26,337 bases of DNA, taken from positions 1 through 26,337 of IMG/VR virus record IMGVR_UViG_3300046463_001309, one strand, 5' to 3'. Source of the stretch: a virus. The notes under the pieces were generated by a model that saw nothing but the letters and a program-made list of their open reading frames with translations, did not search any database and had not been told where the DNA came from. Made by a program: the position numbers and the translations under genes. Position 1 is the first letter of the stretch; every line of letters starts with the position of its first letter. Shown here one piece after another: positions 15,339-21,817 of this stretch.

Positions 15339-15422
15339 ATGCAGCATTCAGTGGACAGCAACGCAAAGTTACCGCGAGTTGAAGCTCCATCACTGGCATC
15401 TCGAATAGGGCCGCTCTTATGA
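15339..15422 (+). CDS. Possible 27-residue leader peptide
   Basis: MQHSVDSNAKLPRVEAP and then SLASRIGPLL, preceded by AGAGGAG about 8 bases before the ATG. It is the first open frame on the pL transcript. The ribosome site is good but the product is very short and unrecognised. A 7-bp hairpin (GGCTCAG/CTGAGCC, about 15427-15445) follows immediately, so it could be a leader peptide for attenuation. Confidence 0.3.
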   Translation: MQHSVDSNAKLPRVEAPSLASRIGPLL

Positions 15423-15525
15423 CGGTGGCTCAGCAAGGCTGAGCCTGGGCTTCGCACGAAAATTACTTTGATGCAACCGAGTGAAGAACTCGACGCGGCG
15501 AGCTGCCTCAAGTACGCAACGATCG

Positions 15526-15759
15526 TTACCAGTCGGACAATAGTTGCTTCATTACGAGCTTTGCCTCTTCCGGTGACTGAGACGATTTCGAAAGAGTTAG
15601 ACGAATATCTGTCTTCAGAATTCGAATGTCCGTAACCCCGTGCCAGAAGCCGTTATCAACAAGAATGGCATCACCAACCTTTATCGGCTCGGCGCTTTCG
15701 TAGTACTTCGGGCACGAATCGTCGGAGTCATTCAGGTACTTCAGTTTGAATTTGCGCAT
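15526..15759 (-). CDS. Small hypothetical protein
   Basis: 77 residues: MRKFKLKYLNDSDDSCPKYY, then EPIKVGDAILVDNGFWHGVTDI and a C-terminal helix with SPEEAKLVMKQLLSDW. It is a beta-rich small domain with a VGDAILVDNG turn. AGGAGG lies 10 bases before the ATG, strong support for translation. It runs against the pL transcript, so it is probably expressed in the lysogen or from its own promoter. No family recognised. Confidence 0.6.
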   Translation of the reverse strand: MRKFKLKYLNDSDDSCPKYYESAEPIKVGDAILVDNGFWHGVTDIRILKTDIRLTLSKSSQSPEEAKLVMKQLLSDW

Positions 15760-15818
15760 AGCAAGTTCGCCCTCCTTTGCAAGCTGCGTTGTGTGAGAGC
15801 GCTCAGCCTAGCGTAAAG

Positions 15819-15865
15819 CCCGTCACTTGGGCAGTGGTGAGTAGGCCGGGGCTGTCCGGCACCTA
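15819..15865 (+). repeat. Two-hairpin RNA element, copy 1
   Basis: This 47-bp segment recurs at 16788-16834 with only two differences. As RNA it folds into TCACU-UGGGCAGU-GGUGA (15823-15840) and GCCGGG-GCUG-UCCGGC (15845-15860). Both differing positions are in stems and both changes keep pairing as G-U on the plus strand. It ends 60 bases before the 15926 gene. Confidence 0.65.
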
Positions 15866-15925
15866 TCCTTTTACATCGGCGGGCGCTTCTACCCGTCATC
15901 CGCCAGCACAAACCCCGGAGTTGCA

Positions 15926-16159
15926 ATGACTGACACCACACAAGACAGGCGTGGATTTCTATTTGGTATTAGGGTGGGCGAAAAAAACAAAACCTACACG
16001 CTGAGCGTGGATGCTGCCTCCCCCTCTTGCGCGATAACGGCTTTAAAGACCGCACTGATGATGCTGGAGGAGGGAGAAAGCCACTTTGCTGAAGGCGAAA
16101 ACAACGTGATGATGATTGGTAGTGTGGCTGCAACCTCCCGGTATAAATTGCACCAATGA
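15926..16159 (+). CDS. Small phage protein of the pL arm, unknown
   Basis: 77 residues beginning MTDTTQDRRGFLFGIRVGEK and containing TYTLSVDAASPSCAITALKTAL, a beta hairpin followed by a helix, then a C-terminal strand (NNVMMIGSVAATSRYKL). CGGAG lies about 6 bases before the ATG. It follows copy 1 of the two-hairpin RNA element by 60 bases, so it is likely regulated together with the 16942 gene, which follows copy 2. No family recognised. Confidence 0.65.
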   Translation: MTDTTQDRRGFLFGIRVGEKNKTYTLSVDAASPSCAITALKTALMMLEEGESHFAEGENNVMMIGSVAATSRYKLHQ

Positions 16160-16163
16160 CCCG

Positions 16164-16736
16164 CTATTCCGACACTCGTTGCCCAACCAATGTTGGGAGA
16201 GGAATCAATATCTCCCAAAGTGGCTCATCCGCCAATTTATGAGGTGATTCCTCACTGGACCAGTAAAGGTGTGCCCGCTGATACAGTTCCAATACAGAGC
16301 AATCAGTGCCTAACAGATTCATATCACCGCGATGAACCGCGCTCTCGGTAATTACCTCATATATTGAGGCTGACTCTATCTCTTGTTTATTTTTCTCTTT
16401 CGCGAGTAACGTCCTAAATCGCTTTGCGTCACTAAAGTGTTCGCAAGCAAATAGCGACTGATAGCGGGATGGCTTTTCCGGGAAATAGCTACGGCGCACC
16501 AGCTCAAATATCAACCCCACTAACAGAGAATTACTCGCTCCAGTTAAACTATTCATCACTACTTCAGGATTGTAGAGATAATTGTAGCCGTGTTTGGACA
16601 AGCCTTCAGGGTGTATTTGGTTTAGGAAATCAGTTTTCACTGGCGTATCGGGCGTGTAAGTACCTAGAGATATTTGAGAATAAGGGGCCAGACTTCGCGC
16701 GGAATCAACAGTGTAATACTTTGCATTGTTACTCAT
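16164..16736 (-). CDS. DUF2441/ADP-ribosyltransferase-like cargo protein
   Basis: 190 residues. The N-terminus has KYYTVDSARSLAPYSQISL, then LIFELVRRSYFPEKPSRYQSLFACEH (about 77-100) and IYEVITESAVHRGDMNLLG (125-143), ending near YWSSEESP. The order of a YxV strand, an E-x2-R, the PSR-x2-SLFA motif and a late aromatic-rich strand resembles DUF2441 and related ADP-ribosyltransferase-fold proteins; I assign this from pattern memory only. It is on the strand opposite to the phage transcript, with AT-richer composition, and lies between the two RNA-element copies, the profile of a phage cargo (defence, toxin or exclusion) gene. Ribosome site weak. Function unproven. Confidence 0.6.
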   Translation of the reverse strand: MSNNAKYYTVDSARSLAPYSQISLGTYTPDTPVKTDFLNQIHPEGLSKHGYNYLYNPEVVMNSLTGASNSLLVGLIFELVRRSYFPEKPSRYQSLFACEHFSDAKRFRTLLAKEKNKQEIESASIYEVITESAVHRGDMNLLGTDCSVLELYQRAHLYWSSEESPHKLADEPLWEILIPLPTLVGQRVSE

Positions 16737-16787
16737 ATGCTTATCTCGTGTAGTACTGCTTGGTCGAACCTGCAGTCTACGACAGGA

Positions 16788-16834
16788 CCCGTCACCTGGG
16801 CAGTGGTGAGTAGGCCGGGGCTGCCCGGCACCTA
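16788..16834 (+). repeat. Two-hairpin RNA element, copy 2
   Basis: Second copy of the element at 15819-15865 (45 of 47 identical). Hairpins TCACC-TGGGCAGT-GGTGA (16792-16809) and GCCGGG-GCTG-CCCGGC (16814-16829). It ends 107 bases before the 16942 gene. Together the two copies bracket the gene at 16164. Confidence 0.65.
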
Positions 16835-16849
16835 CGCTTCCCCACCTCT

Positions 16850-16911
16850 ATTCGTCAGCACTTTCCCCTGCGCCCAACGGCACCAGCAGGCGGCGCCGTG
16901 TGCTGACGAAT
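16850..16911 (+). repeat. Long leader hairpin
   Basis: ATTCGTCAGCAC (16850-16861) and GTGCTGACGAAT (16900-16911) form a 12-bp perfect stem; an inner CCTGC/GCAGG pair lies in the 38-base loop. It is between RNA element copy 2 and the ATG at 16942, 30 bases upstream, so it could control translation or stability of that mRNA. Confidence 0.6.
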
Positions 16912-16941
16912 GAACGCAACCCCAACACTGAGAGATCAACC

Positions 16942-17217
16942 ATGCAAATGCACCCACTGATGCAACAGCGCCGGGAAGTTCTCGACGCATTGTTGATTCG
17001 CACCCACGCAGCCCGTGGAGAGTTCGCCCGCCTTGCTGGTCTGGCAGCGCCGGATAAGAAAGTGCGCTTCCAGGTGAAGACTGTCGGCAATGCCTACCAC
17101 ATCATTGACCTGGTCACCGGAAAGACCAAGGCCTTCCGCTTCAACTATCGGGTAGCAGTGAACATGGCTATCGCGTTCGAGAAGCAGGTCAACCGCCTGA
17201 TGGAATGTGCGCATTGA
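16942..17217 (+). CDS. Small phage protein of the pL arm, unknown
   Basis: 91 residues starting MQMHPLMQQRREVLDALLIR, with AAPDKKVRFQVKTVGNAYHIIDL and TGKTKAFRFNYRVAVNMAIAFEKQ. A helix, a three-strand beta sheet and a helix can be inferred. The GC-rich coding is typical of the core phage genes. GAGAG about 9 bases before the ATG is a weak ribosome site. The leader carries the two-hairpin element and the 12-bp hairpin. A family of phage proteins with this KxFRFN sheet occurs in Pseudomonas prophages, but I cannot name it. Confidence 0.65.
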   Translation: MQMHPLMQQRREVLDALLIRTHAARGEFARLAGLAAPDKKVRFQVKTVGNAYHIIDLVTGKTKAFRFNYRVAVNMAIAFEKQVNRLMECAH

Positions 17218-17319
17218 TCGGTACTCCAATCCCAGATCAGCGCGATCAGGTCACCGCCCACTTGAACCATCAATTTAGTATTGTTATCGTCCTTAGCGGC
17301 CTAATAGACGAAGCATCCA

Positions 17320-17895
17320 CTATTCCTTTTGCGCTGACTTGAAATAAATATTTCCGAGCATAGCTAACGCGCCTCCGAGCATAAGAACCAAAGCCGTAGC
17401 GATTCCGCTCAATATCCACCTAAACTGATCATTCAAACGATCCATTTCACTTTTAAACGCGCTCCGAGATGCATCCAGTTCTTTTGACAAAGACTTTTGG
17501 TCTTTGCGCAACATCGGAATAGATAGTGCCTTCTCAGGACTTTCAGAAATCGCCGCTTCTAACGCACCAAGCCTGTTAGAAAGCTCACTAATACGCTTGT
17601 CAAGAAGCACATAATCTACATTGCCTCTTAATTCCGCACCTCCTTCTAACATTTCTCTAGTTTTACTAGGAAGTTCTTTTACAACCCCCTCAATACCTTC
17701 TAGCTTTGCTCGGAATTTTTCAAGATCGAGCGCTTGAGAATCTGAATCAATGGTTCTATCATTAATAAGCATTCGATACTCATAAAACTGACCATAAATC
17801 TGAATTAGGCTTACCACAGCAAACACAATTGTCAAAGCAGGGATAAGATAAGATCCACCAATCACCGCTATTTTGCCGAAAACTTCCCTATTCAC
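17320..17895 (-). CDS. Two-TM coiled-coil membrane protein (cargo)
   Basis: 191 residues from GTG 17893-17895 (a TTG two codons earlier is also possible). Hydrophobic helices at about 9-36 (AVIGGSYLIPALTIVFAVVS) and 163-186 (WILSGIATALVLMLGGALAM) flank a long charged region (40-158) of coiled-coil character including KRISELSNRLGALEAAISES and KDQKSLSKELDASRS. This layout places a coiled-coil loop on one face of the membrane. The gene is AT-rich and against the pL transcript. Membrane proteins of this shape in prophages often block other phages' DNA entry, but no specific family is recognised. Confidence 0.65.
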   Translation of the reverse strand: MNREVFGKIAVIGGSYLIPALTIVFAVVSLIQIYGQFYEYRMLINDRTIDSDSQALDLEKFRAKLEGIEGVVKELPSKTREMLEGGAELRGNVDYVLLDKRISELSNRLGALEAAISESPEKALSIPMLRKDQKSLSKELDASRSAFKSEMDRLNDQFRWILSGIATALVLMLGGALAMLGNIYFKSAQKE

Positions 17896-18014
17896 AATCA
17901 AAACCCCGAAAAAAATTTATCCAATTAAATAAAACATGCATCAAAATGCCAACGAGTCGAATTTCGCAACGAAAGACAGCGCCAAACTGTAAATCACAGG
18001 ACAAACCGTCGCTG

Positions 18015-18215
18015 TTAGAGCACTTCAGCCCAAGTGGATATGAATGGTTCAAACGCCTCCTGTGTATGGCACCAGCGTACATTGCACATAGCACAGGTAT
18101 AGAAAGCCATGTCTCTACCTATCGATCTTCGCTCGCTGCTCTTCACAAAATCAGCGGCGATATCACCATCATCAATTTGATGCATGGACACTTCGCAACA
18201 TTTGTTAATACCCAT
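18015..18215 (-). CDS. Small Cys-rich hypothetical protein
   Basis: 66 residues, MGINKCCEVSMHQIDDGDIAADF and MAFYTCAMCNVRWCHTQEAF. C-x2-C (TCAMC) with a nearby WCH suggests a single zinc site. GAGGAG 8-10 bases before the ATG (18213-18215) is a strong ribosome site. It follows the 18286 gene on the same strand, separated by 70 bases, so the two may form one unit. No family recognised. Confidence 0.6.
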   Translation of the reverse strand: MGINKCCEVSMHQIDDGDIAADFVKSSERRSIGRDMAFYTCAMCNVRWCHTQEAFEPFISTWAEVL

Positions 18216-18285
18216 CTGACTTCTCCTCGTACTGGCCCCATGCCAGACCGTACACAAATAGCGCAACGGTGGACAATACGCCAGC

Positions 18286-18474
18286 TCATACTAAGTTCGG
18301 CGGCCCTACGATTCGATGCATCGAATCCATGTAGCTGGCCAGGTCAATTACCTCCCGGAGGAACACGACCACCTCCAGCTTCACTGCATCGTCCGGCAGC
18401 CCTATCCGTTTCAGCATCGCTTTAGCATCCTCTTCGATCGCCGCCAGCGCATCTACATCGCTCTGCAACCTCAT
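18286..18474 (-). CDS. Small helical hypothetical protein
   Basis: 62 residues, MRLQSDVDALAAIEEDAKAML and DDAVKLEVVVFLREVIDLASYMDSMHRIVG, all helical and mildly acidic. AGGAGG 6 bases before the ATG at 18472-18474 is a near-ideal ribosome site. It is divergent from the gene at 18556 with an 81-bp gap that presumably holds both promoters. No family recognised. Confidence 0.6.
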   Translation of the reverse strand: MRLQSDVDALAAIEEDAKAMLKRIGLPDDAVKLEVVVFLREVIDLASYMDSMHRIVGPPNLV

Positions 18475-18555
18475 GTCGGCCTCCTGCCAGTGTGAGTTGA
18501 GTCATAGATACATCACCTGGTAACGAGCCGGCCAGCGGAATTGAGGAGGTAGACC

Positions 18556-18741
18556 ATGGCAAAGAGCAACGCGGAACGCGTCAGAGAAAGCCGCGGCGAA
18601 GTAAAGGTTCGGTTTCATTGCCTGTCCGGCACGCGCCAAGCCCTTGCTGAGCTGATGACCTCTCACGGCGAGGAACAAGGCGAGGCCATGACCTCGATGA
18701 TTCACCACCTGCACGGCCTTGGCCCAGCAGGATCAGAGTAG
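18556..18741 (+). CDS. Small ribbon-helix-helix-like protein, possible regulator
   Basis: 61 residues: MAKSNAERVRESRGEVKVRF, then HCLSGTRQALAELMTSHGEEQGEAMTSMIHHL. A basic N-terminal arm, a short strand (VKVRFHCL) and two helices match the MetJ/Arc ribbon-helix-helix layout. AGGAGGT 6-7 bases before the ATG is optimal. It is divergent from the 18286 gene, which fits a local autoregulator. The fold call is from pattern only. Confidence 0.6.
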   Translation: MAKSNAERVRESRGEVKVRFHCLSGTRQALAELMTSHGEEQGEAMTSMIHHLHGLGPAGSE

Positions 18742-18904
18742 TTCCGTACGCCGCCGCGACACGATTACGTGATGCCCGAAAACGTGTCGCGAAATTGGAG
18801 CTGACCTACCAGGAAAAATCTCTACGCCACCCCTAATAGAACCCACTCATTACGTACCTCACAGCCCTAAATACTCACAGAACCAGAACTTACCAGAGCT
18901 TCTC
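18742..18904. other. Gap with a 9-bp inverted repeat
   Basis: No gene is visible. CGCGACACG (18755-18763) and CGTGTCGCG (18783-18791) form a perfect 9-bp inverted repeat with a 19-base spacer and no T-run, so it could be a protein-binding site or an mRNA 3' stabiliser rather than a terminator. Confidence 0.4.
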
Positions 18905-19678
18905 CTATAGAGCCTTGAAAGCTGGCCCACTCATAACATTAGCGATCGACTCATAAAACTGTTTAGACCGTTCCTTATCTAAAATCAAAATCATTCGCTC
19001 CCCTCTGAAACGCGTTGCAATATCTAATTCCTGACCAACATCACATCCAAAAAACACATCAACAGTCATTCCAAGAAGAACAAATTGCGCACACCAGTAC
19101 CCTCCTGGATAATGAGGATGTTCGGTTGTAAACCGAATTATATCTTTGAGATGATCCTCCCAATCAACATAAACGATTATTTTTATACCAGCTGGCTGTG
19201 GGCCTTTTCCAGTTAAGTATTTCTCTATGCGATCTATCATATCGCGTGGTATTCCAGTCAAGCCCGGAAGATCCCCCCAGTCTCCCTGAGATGCCCTCCA
19301 CACAATACTCAAGATAAAATAAAAAAGATCATCCTGTTTTATTGATACCGGAGGGTAAACTGGAAATACTCTTTGCCCCTCGTATTCCTCATAAATCTTC
19401 ATATTTCGAAGTTGATTTTTCAGCAAAAATCCTGAGCGCTTCCGCCAAGATTTAGCCATTATTTTTTCTCTAGTGGCAAACAGTTGCTCGCAGTCGCCAC
19501 AGAGCAAATATTTCTTATACTGCCGGTCGCTTGAGTGTGAATAGCTTTTTTGCATCTCAACCGTCACTGGCGGCTCTTTATTCGTCTTTGATCTGCCAAC
19601 TTCCCTATAGGCGGCCTTGGGAAAATAATGACTATCCCTTAGATCTTTTTTCTCTTTACAAAGTGCGCAATCAGTCAT
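18905..19678 (-). CDS. Treble-clef/HNH-like cargo protein, unknown
   Basis: 257 residues. The N-terminal 70 residues carry C4-x2-C7, D15-S16-H17, Y18-F19-P20-K21 and, after 38 residues, L59-C60-x2-C63-E64-x-L-F. This CxxC ... SH-x-x-PK ... LCxxCE arrangement is a zinc treble clef of the HNH-like superfamily common in uncharacterised, often defence-associated bacterial proteins. The rest (VYPPVSIKQDDLFYFILSIVWRA, then IDRIEKYLTGKG and a strand-rich end) looks like a globular domain without a familiar motif. AT-rich, opposite to the phage transcript, weak ribosome site. I infer a cargo gene; nuclease activity is not shown because the usual HNH catalytic residues are incomplete. Confidence 0.65.
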   Translation of the reverse strand: MTDCALCKEKKDLRDSHYFPKAAYREVGRSKTNKEPPVTVEMQKSYSHSSDRQYKKYLLCGDCEQLFATREKIMAKSWRKRSGFLLKNQLRNMKIYEEYEGQRVFPVYPPVSIKQDDLFYFILSIVWRASQGDWGDLPGLTGIPRDMIDRIEKYLTGKGPQPAGIKIIVYVDWEDHLKDIIRFTTEHPHYPGGYWCAQFVLLGMTVDVFFGCDVGQELDIATRFRGERMILILDKERSKQFYESIANVMSGPAFKAL

Positions 19679-19720
19679 ATGGACTCAAGACCTATAACGA
19701 AGTTGGCTAGAGGTTACATG

Positions 19721-19789
19721 ATGACCTCGAAGAAGACCAAAACTTACCTGCCGTATCCAACCACGGAGGGCGGCCCCTACCCGAGGTAA
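19721..19789 (+). CDS. Possible 22-residue phage peptide
   Basis: MTSKKTKTYLPYPTTEGGPYPR followed by TAA. AGAGGT lies 6 bases before this ATG (another ATG immediately precedes it). It resumes the plus-strand, GC-rich phage coding after the cargo at 18905. Very short, so uncertain. Confidence 0.35.
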   Translation: MTSKKTKTYLPYPTTEGGPYPR

Positions 19790-19812
19790 CCGCAAAGCCT
19801 GTTCTCCATAGC

Positions 19813-20001
19813 ATGATTCACAAGATAGACAAAAAACCCGACGGCTCGCCAGCAATTTTGTTTCTCGGCGGCGCCGAGCAGGTCGAAAGCCAGACGCGTG
19901 ACGACCTGATGAACCAGTTCAACGAAAGCTACAACACTAACGCCGGCAAGGGCTGGGGATTCTTCCACGCCGAATCTGGCGCTTTCCCATTCTGCGCCTG
20001 A
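19813..20001 (+). CDS. Small phage protein, unknown
   Basis: 62 residues: MIHKIDKKPDGSPAILFLGG, then QTRDDLMNQFNESYNTNAGKGWGFFHAESGAF. GC-rich and in the direction of the pL operon. No clear ribosome site. Its 3' end overlaps, in another frame, the start of the methyltransferase remnant, which suggests these two genes were adjacent and overlapping in the intact phage. No function known. Confidence 0.5.
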   Translation: MIHKIDKKPDGSPAILFLGGAEQVESQTRDDLMNQFNESYNTNAGKGWGFFHAESGAFPFCA

Positions 20002-20135
20002 CTGTGTGCAGCGGCATCGAAGCCGCGACACAGCCCTGGCACTCGCTTGGCATGCGCGCCGCCTGCTTCGCCGAGATTGAGCCGGCATTTCGCTATTGCG
20101 TCATCCGCCCGGGCGAGCGAGCATTGACCATCTGA
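19986..20135 (+). pseudogene. DNA cytosine methyltransferase remnant (N-terminal about 30 residues)
   Basis: In the frame starting near 19986, PILRLTVCSGIEAATQPWHS is followed by LGMRAACFAEIEP: the S-adenosylmethionine-binding motif I region of phage-type cytosine-C5 methyltransferases (SGIEAAT ... FAEIEP). After that (about 20088) the homology stops, giving AFRYCVIRPGERALTI and a TGA overlapping the ATG of the next gene (TGATG at 20133-20137). More than 90 percent of the enzyme, including the PC motif, is missing. The break coincides with the start of the SRA-HNH cargo gene, so I infer that the cargo replaced the methyltransferase body by recombination. Confidence 0.7.
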
Positions 20136-21265
20136 TGAATGCTGCTGCCCACAAGGACGTTTCTTTGAAAATCCCCGCGGTAAAAAAAGAAAAGCTAGAC
20201 CAAGCTCTAAAACAGTTTGATGAAAAGTTTCGCCGGGCCCCAGAGTGGAAAGGCTGGACTGAAAACCAAGCGCATCGCTACGCAATCAGCGCGAACAGCA
20301 CTTTATACCCTGCAAAAAAAATAGTTTCTTTGGCCACTGGAACCCCGGTAGGACTGTTTTCAGGTGGTCAGCCCACCAACGGATATTTGAAGCGGCACGG
20401 ATTCACAATCGTTGAGCTGCAACGGTCAACTGATCAAGAGATGCGCTTTGTGGCGGGTCAGGTTTATGACCGGCAAACTGAGATTCACGATTTGTTCGGA
20501 GGCAGTCGCCAGAGTGGAATTTCTCCCTCAGCGCAGGCCCCAGCGGTATTCATTTTCACCGGCGACTCAGGTAGTCAGTACGGATACACCGACTCTCATA
20601 GCGAAGAGCAAGTTTTCAGCTACACAGGCGAAGGCCAGGTCGGTGATATGACTCTGACTAAAGGAAACCTGGCAATTCTCGAGCATTCGAAGCAGGGGAA
20701 AGCGCTGCATGTTTTCGAGATACTCGGAAAAAGTTTAGGCCAGAAGTACCTAGGTGAATACACTTGTGCGAGCCATGAATGGCGCCGCGGCCCTGACAAG
20801 CTTGGCAACGACAGGGCAATAGTTGTTTTCAACCTAGTCCCTGTAAGGCTCGAGCTCGACTCCCCTACGTTCTCAGGAGAAGACGAAGCCCCAGATCCAA
20901 CTATGTCACTTGCCGAGGCGAGAAAGCGCGCTCTTGCGGCTGCGGAAGCAGGATCTGCGGGAGAGAGCGGGTCGGCACGCAGAACCGTATATCGTCGCAG
21001 CAGAACTATCTCCAATTACGTTTTAAAGAGAGCAGCCGGAAACTGTGAGAGCTGTAAGAAAACGGCCCCTTTCATGAAGACAGACGGCTCACCATACCTA
21101 GAGCCGCACCACGTAAATCGATTATCGGATGGCGGCCTAGACCATCCACGTTACATAGGTGCCATCTGCCCCGCCTGCCACCGCGAAATCCACCACGGGT
21201 TGCACGGAAAGGTGAAGAACGAAGCGTTGAAGGCTTATGTGGCCAGTATTGAGCCGAAGTCGTAA
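20135..21265 (+). CDS. ScoMcrA-like type IV restriction endonuclease (head, SRA, HNH)
   Basis: 376 residues from ATG 20135; a TTG at 20165 with AAGGA 7 bases upstream is a strong alternative. Residues 18-95 resemble the ScoMcrA N-terminal head (YPAKKIVSLA, FSGGQPTN, HGFTIVEL). Residues 103-240 are an SRA-like modified-base reader: FVAGQVYDRQTEIHDLFGG, FTYTGEG-type FSYTGEGQVGDM, GNLAILEH and FNLVPV. Residues 290-357 are an HNH nuclease: C304-x2-C307, YLEPHHV (H325-H326), GGLDHP, C345-x2-CH and H353. Such enzymes cut DNA carrying modified cytosine or phosphorothioate, so this would restrict modified phages. It sits where a cytosine methyltransferase has been truncated. All key residues are present. 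Confidence 0.85.
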   Translation: MNAAAHKDVSLKIPAVKKEKLDQALKQFDEKFRRAPEWKGWTENQAHRYAISANSTLYPAKKIVSLATGTPVGLFSGGQPTNGYLKRHGFTIVELQRSTDQEMRFVAGQVYDRQTEIHDLFGGSRQSGISPSAQAPAVFIFTGDSGSQYGYTDSHSEEQVFSYTGEGQVGDMTLTKGNLAILEHSKQGKALHVFEILGKSLGQKYLGEYTCASHEWRRGPDKLGNDRAIVVFNLVPVRLELDSPTFSGEDEAPDPTMSLAEARKRALAAAEAGSAGESGSARRTVYRRSRTISNYVLKRAAGNCESCKKTAPFMKTDGSPYLEPHHVNRLSDGGLDHPRYIGAICPACHREIHHGLHGKVKNEALKAYVASIEPKS

Positions 21266-21314
21266 GTATTTCGTATCTGCGGTGCGACGCGCAGCCTCAC
21301 CGGCCGTACATAAC

Positions 21315-21566
21315 TCATGCTATCAACTGGTGGAAGGTTGCTCCGATCCGGTCGATTGCCGCAACACTACCTGATTTTGAATGGACCGCAATAAAGTGCC
21401 GCACACGCTCAACATTGAACCGTAGTTTCGACTGTTCCATCTCTCGAAGCAGCGTACGATTGACTGAGTAGAACCCACAGTCCGGGCATTTGAAGTCAAC
21501 AAAGTGTCCAACCTGATAACCCTCCTCAGCTTGGCCCCTACATATAACGCAGACAGTAACGCCCAT
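21315..21566 (-). CDS. Small zinc-ribbon protein, unknown
   Basis: 83 residues: MGVTVCVICRGQAEEGYQVG, then FVDFKCPDCGFYSVNRTLLREM. C6-x2-C9 and C24-x2-C27 form a zinc ribbon followed by a helical region. AAGGAG 7 bases before the ATG (21564-21566) is excellent; a longer frame is overlap only. It is on the cargo strand, between the SRA-HNH gene and the membrane protein, possibly expressed with them in the lysogen. No family recognised. Confidence 0.6.
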   Translation of the reverse strand: MGVTVCVICRGQAEEGYQVGHFVDFKCPDCGFYSVNRTLLREMEQSKLRFNVERVRHFIAVHSKSGSVAAIDRIGATFHQLIA

Positions 21567-21640
21567 ACCAATCTCCTTTGGCTGATCACTGAACTGTAGC
21601 TGATCCCTTACTAACCTCCACCGCCCGGGCATGCCCCGGC

Positions 21641-21817
21641 ATGGAACACGCCATCTATCAGCAGGCTCAGGACTACACCGACACACATTTCTACATGCTC
21701 ACCAATCACAAAAAGGTCATTGCTTTTTTTCTGGTGATTGATCACCCAAAGCACCAACCCCCATCTCAATGTACATGGCGTCCAAATGCTCTCTATGAAG
21801 CTGCAGGCACATGCCCC
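21641..21817 (+). CDS. Possible remnant of a GC-rich phage gene
   Basis: A frame begins MEHAIYQQAQDYTDTHFYML and has phage-like codon use for about 30 residues, then runs antisense into the membrane-protein gene and ends at a TGA. It lies after a GGGCATGCCC palindrome at about 21627. It may be the 5' part of a native pL-arm gene cut off by the cargo insertion. Weak evidence. Confidence 0.25.

Noticed and set aside
15819-16834. The pair of 47-bp repeats as the start of a CRISPR array or as insertion-sequence ends
   Set aside because: Only two copies in direct orientation, almost 1 kb apart, with an ordinary gene pair between them and no transposase or Cas gene; the in-stem G-U changes fit an RNA element better.
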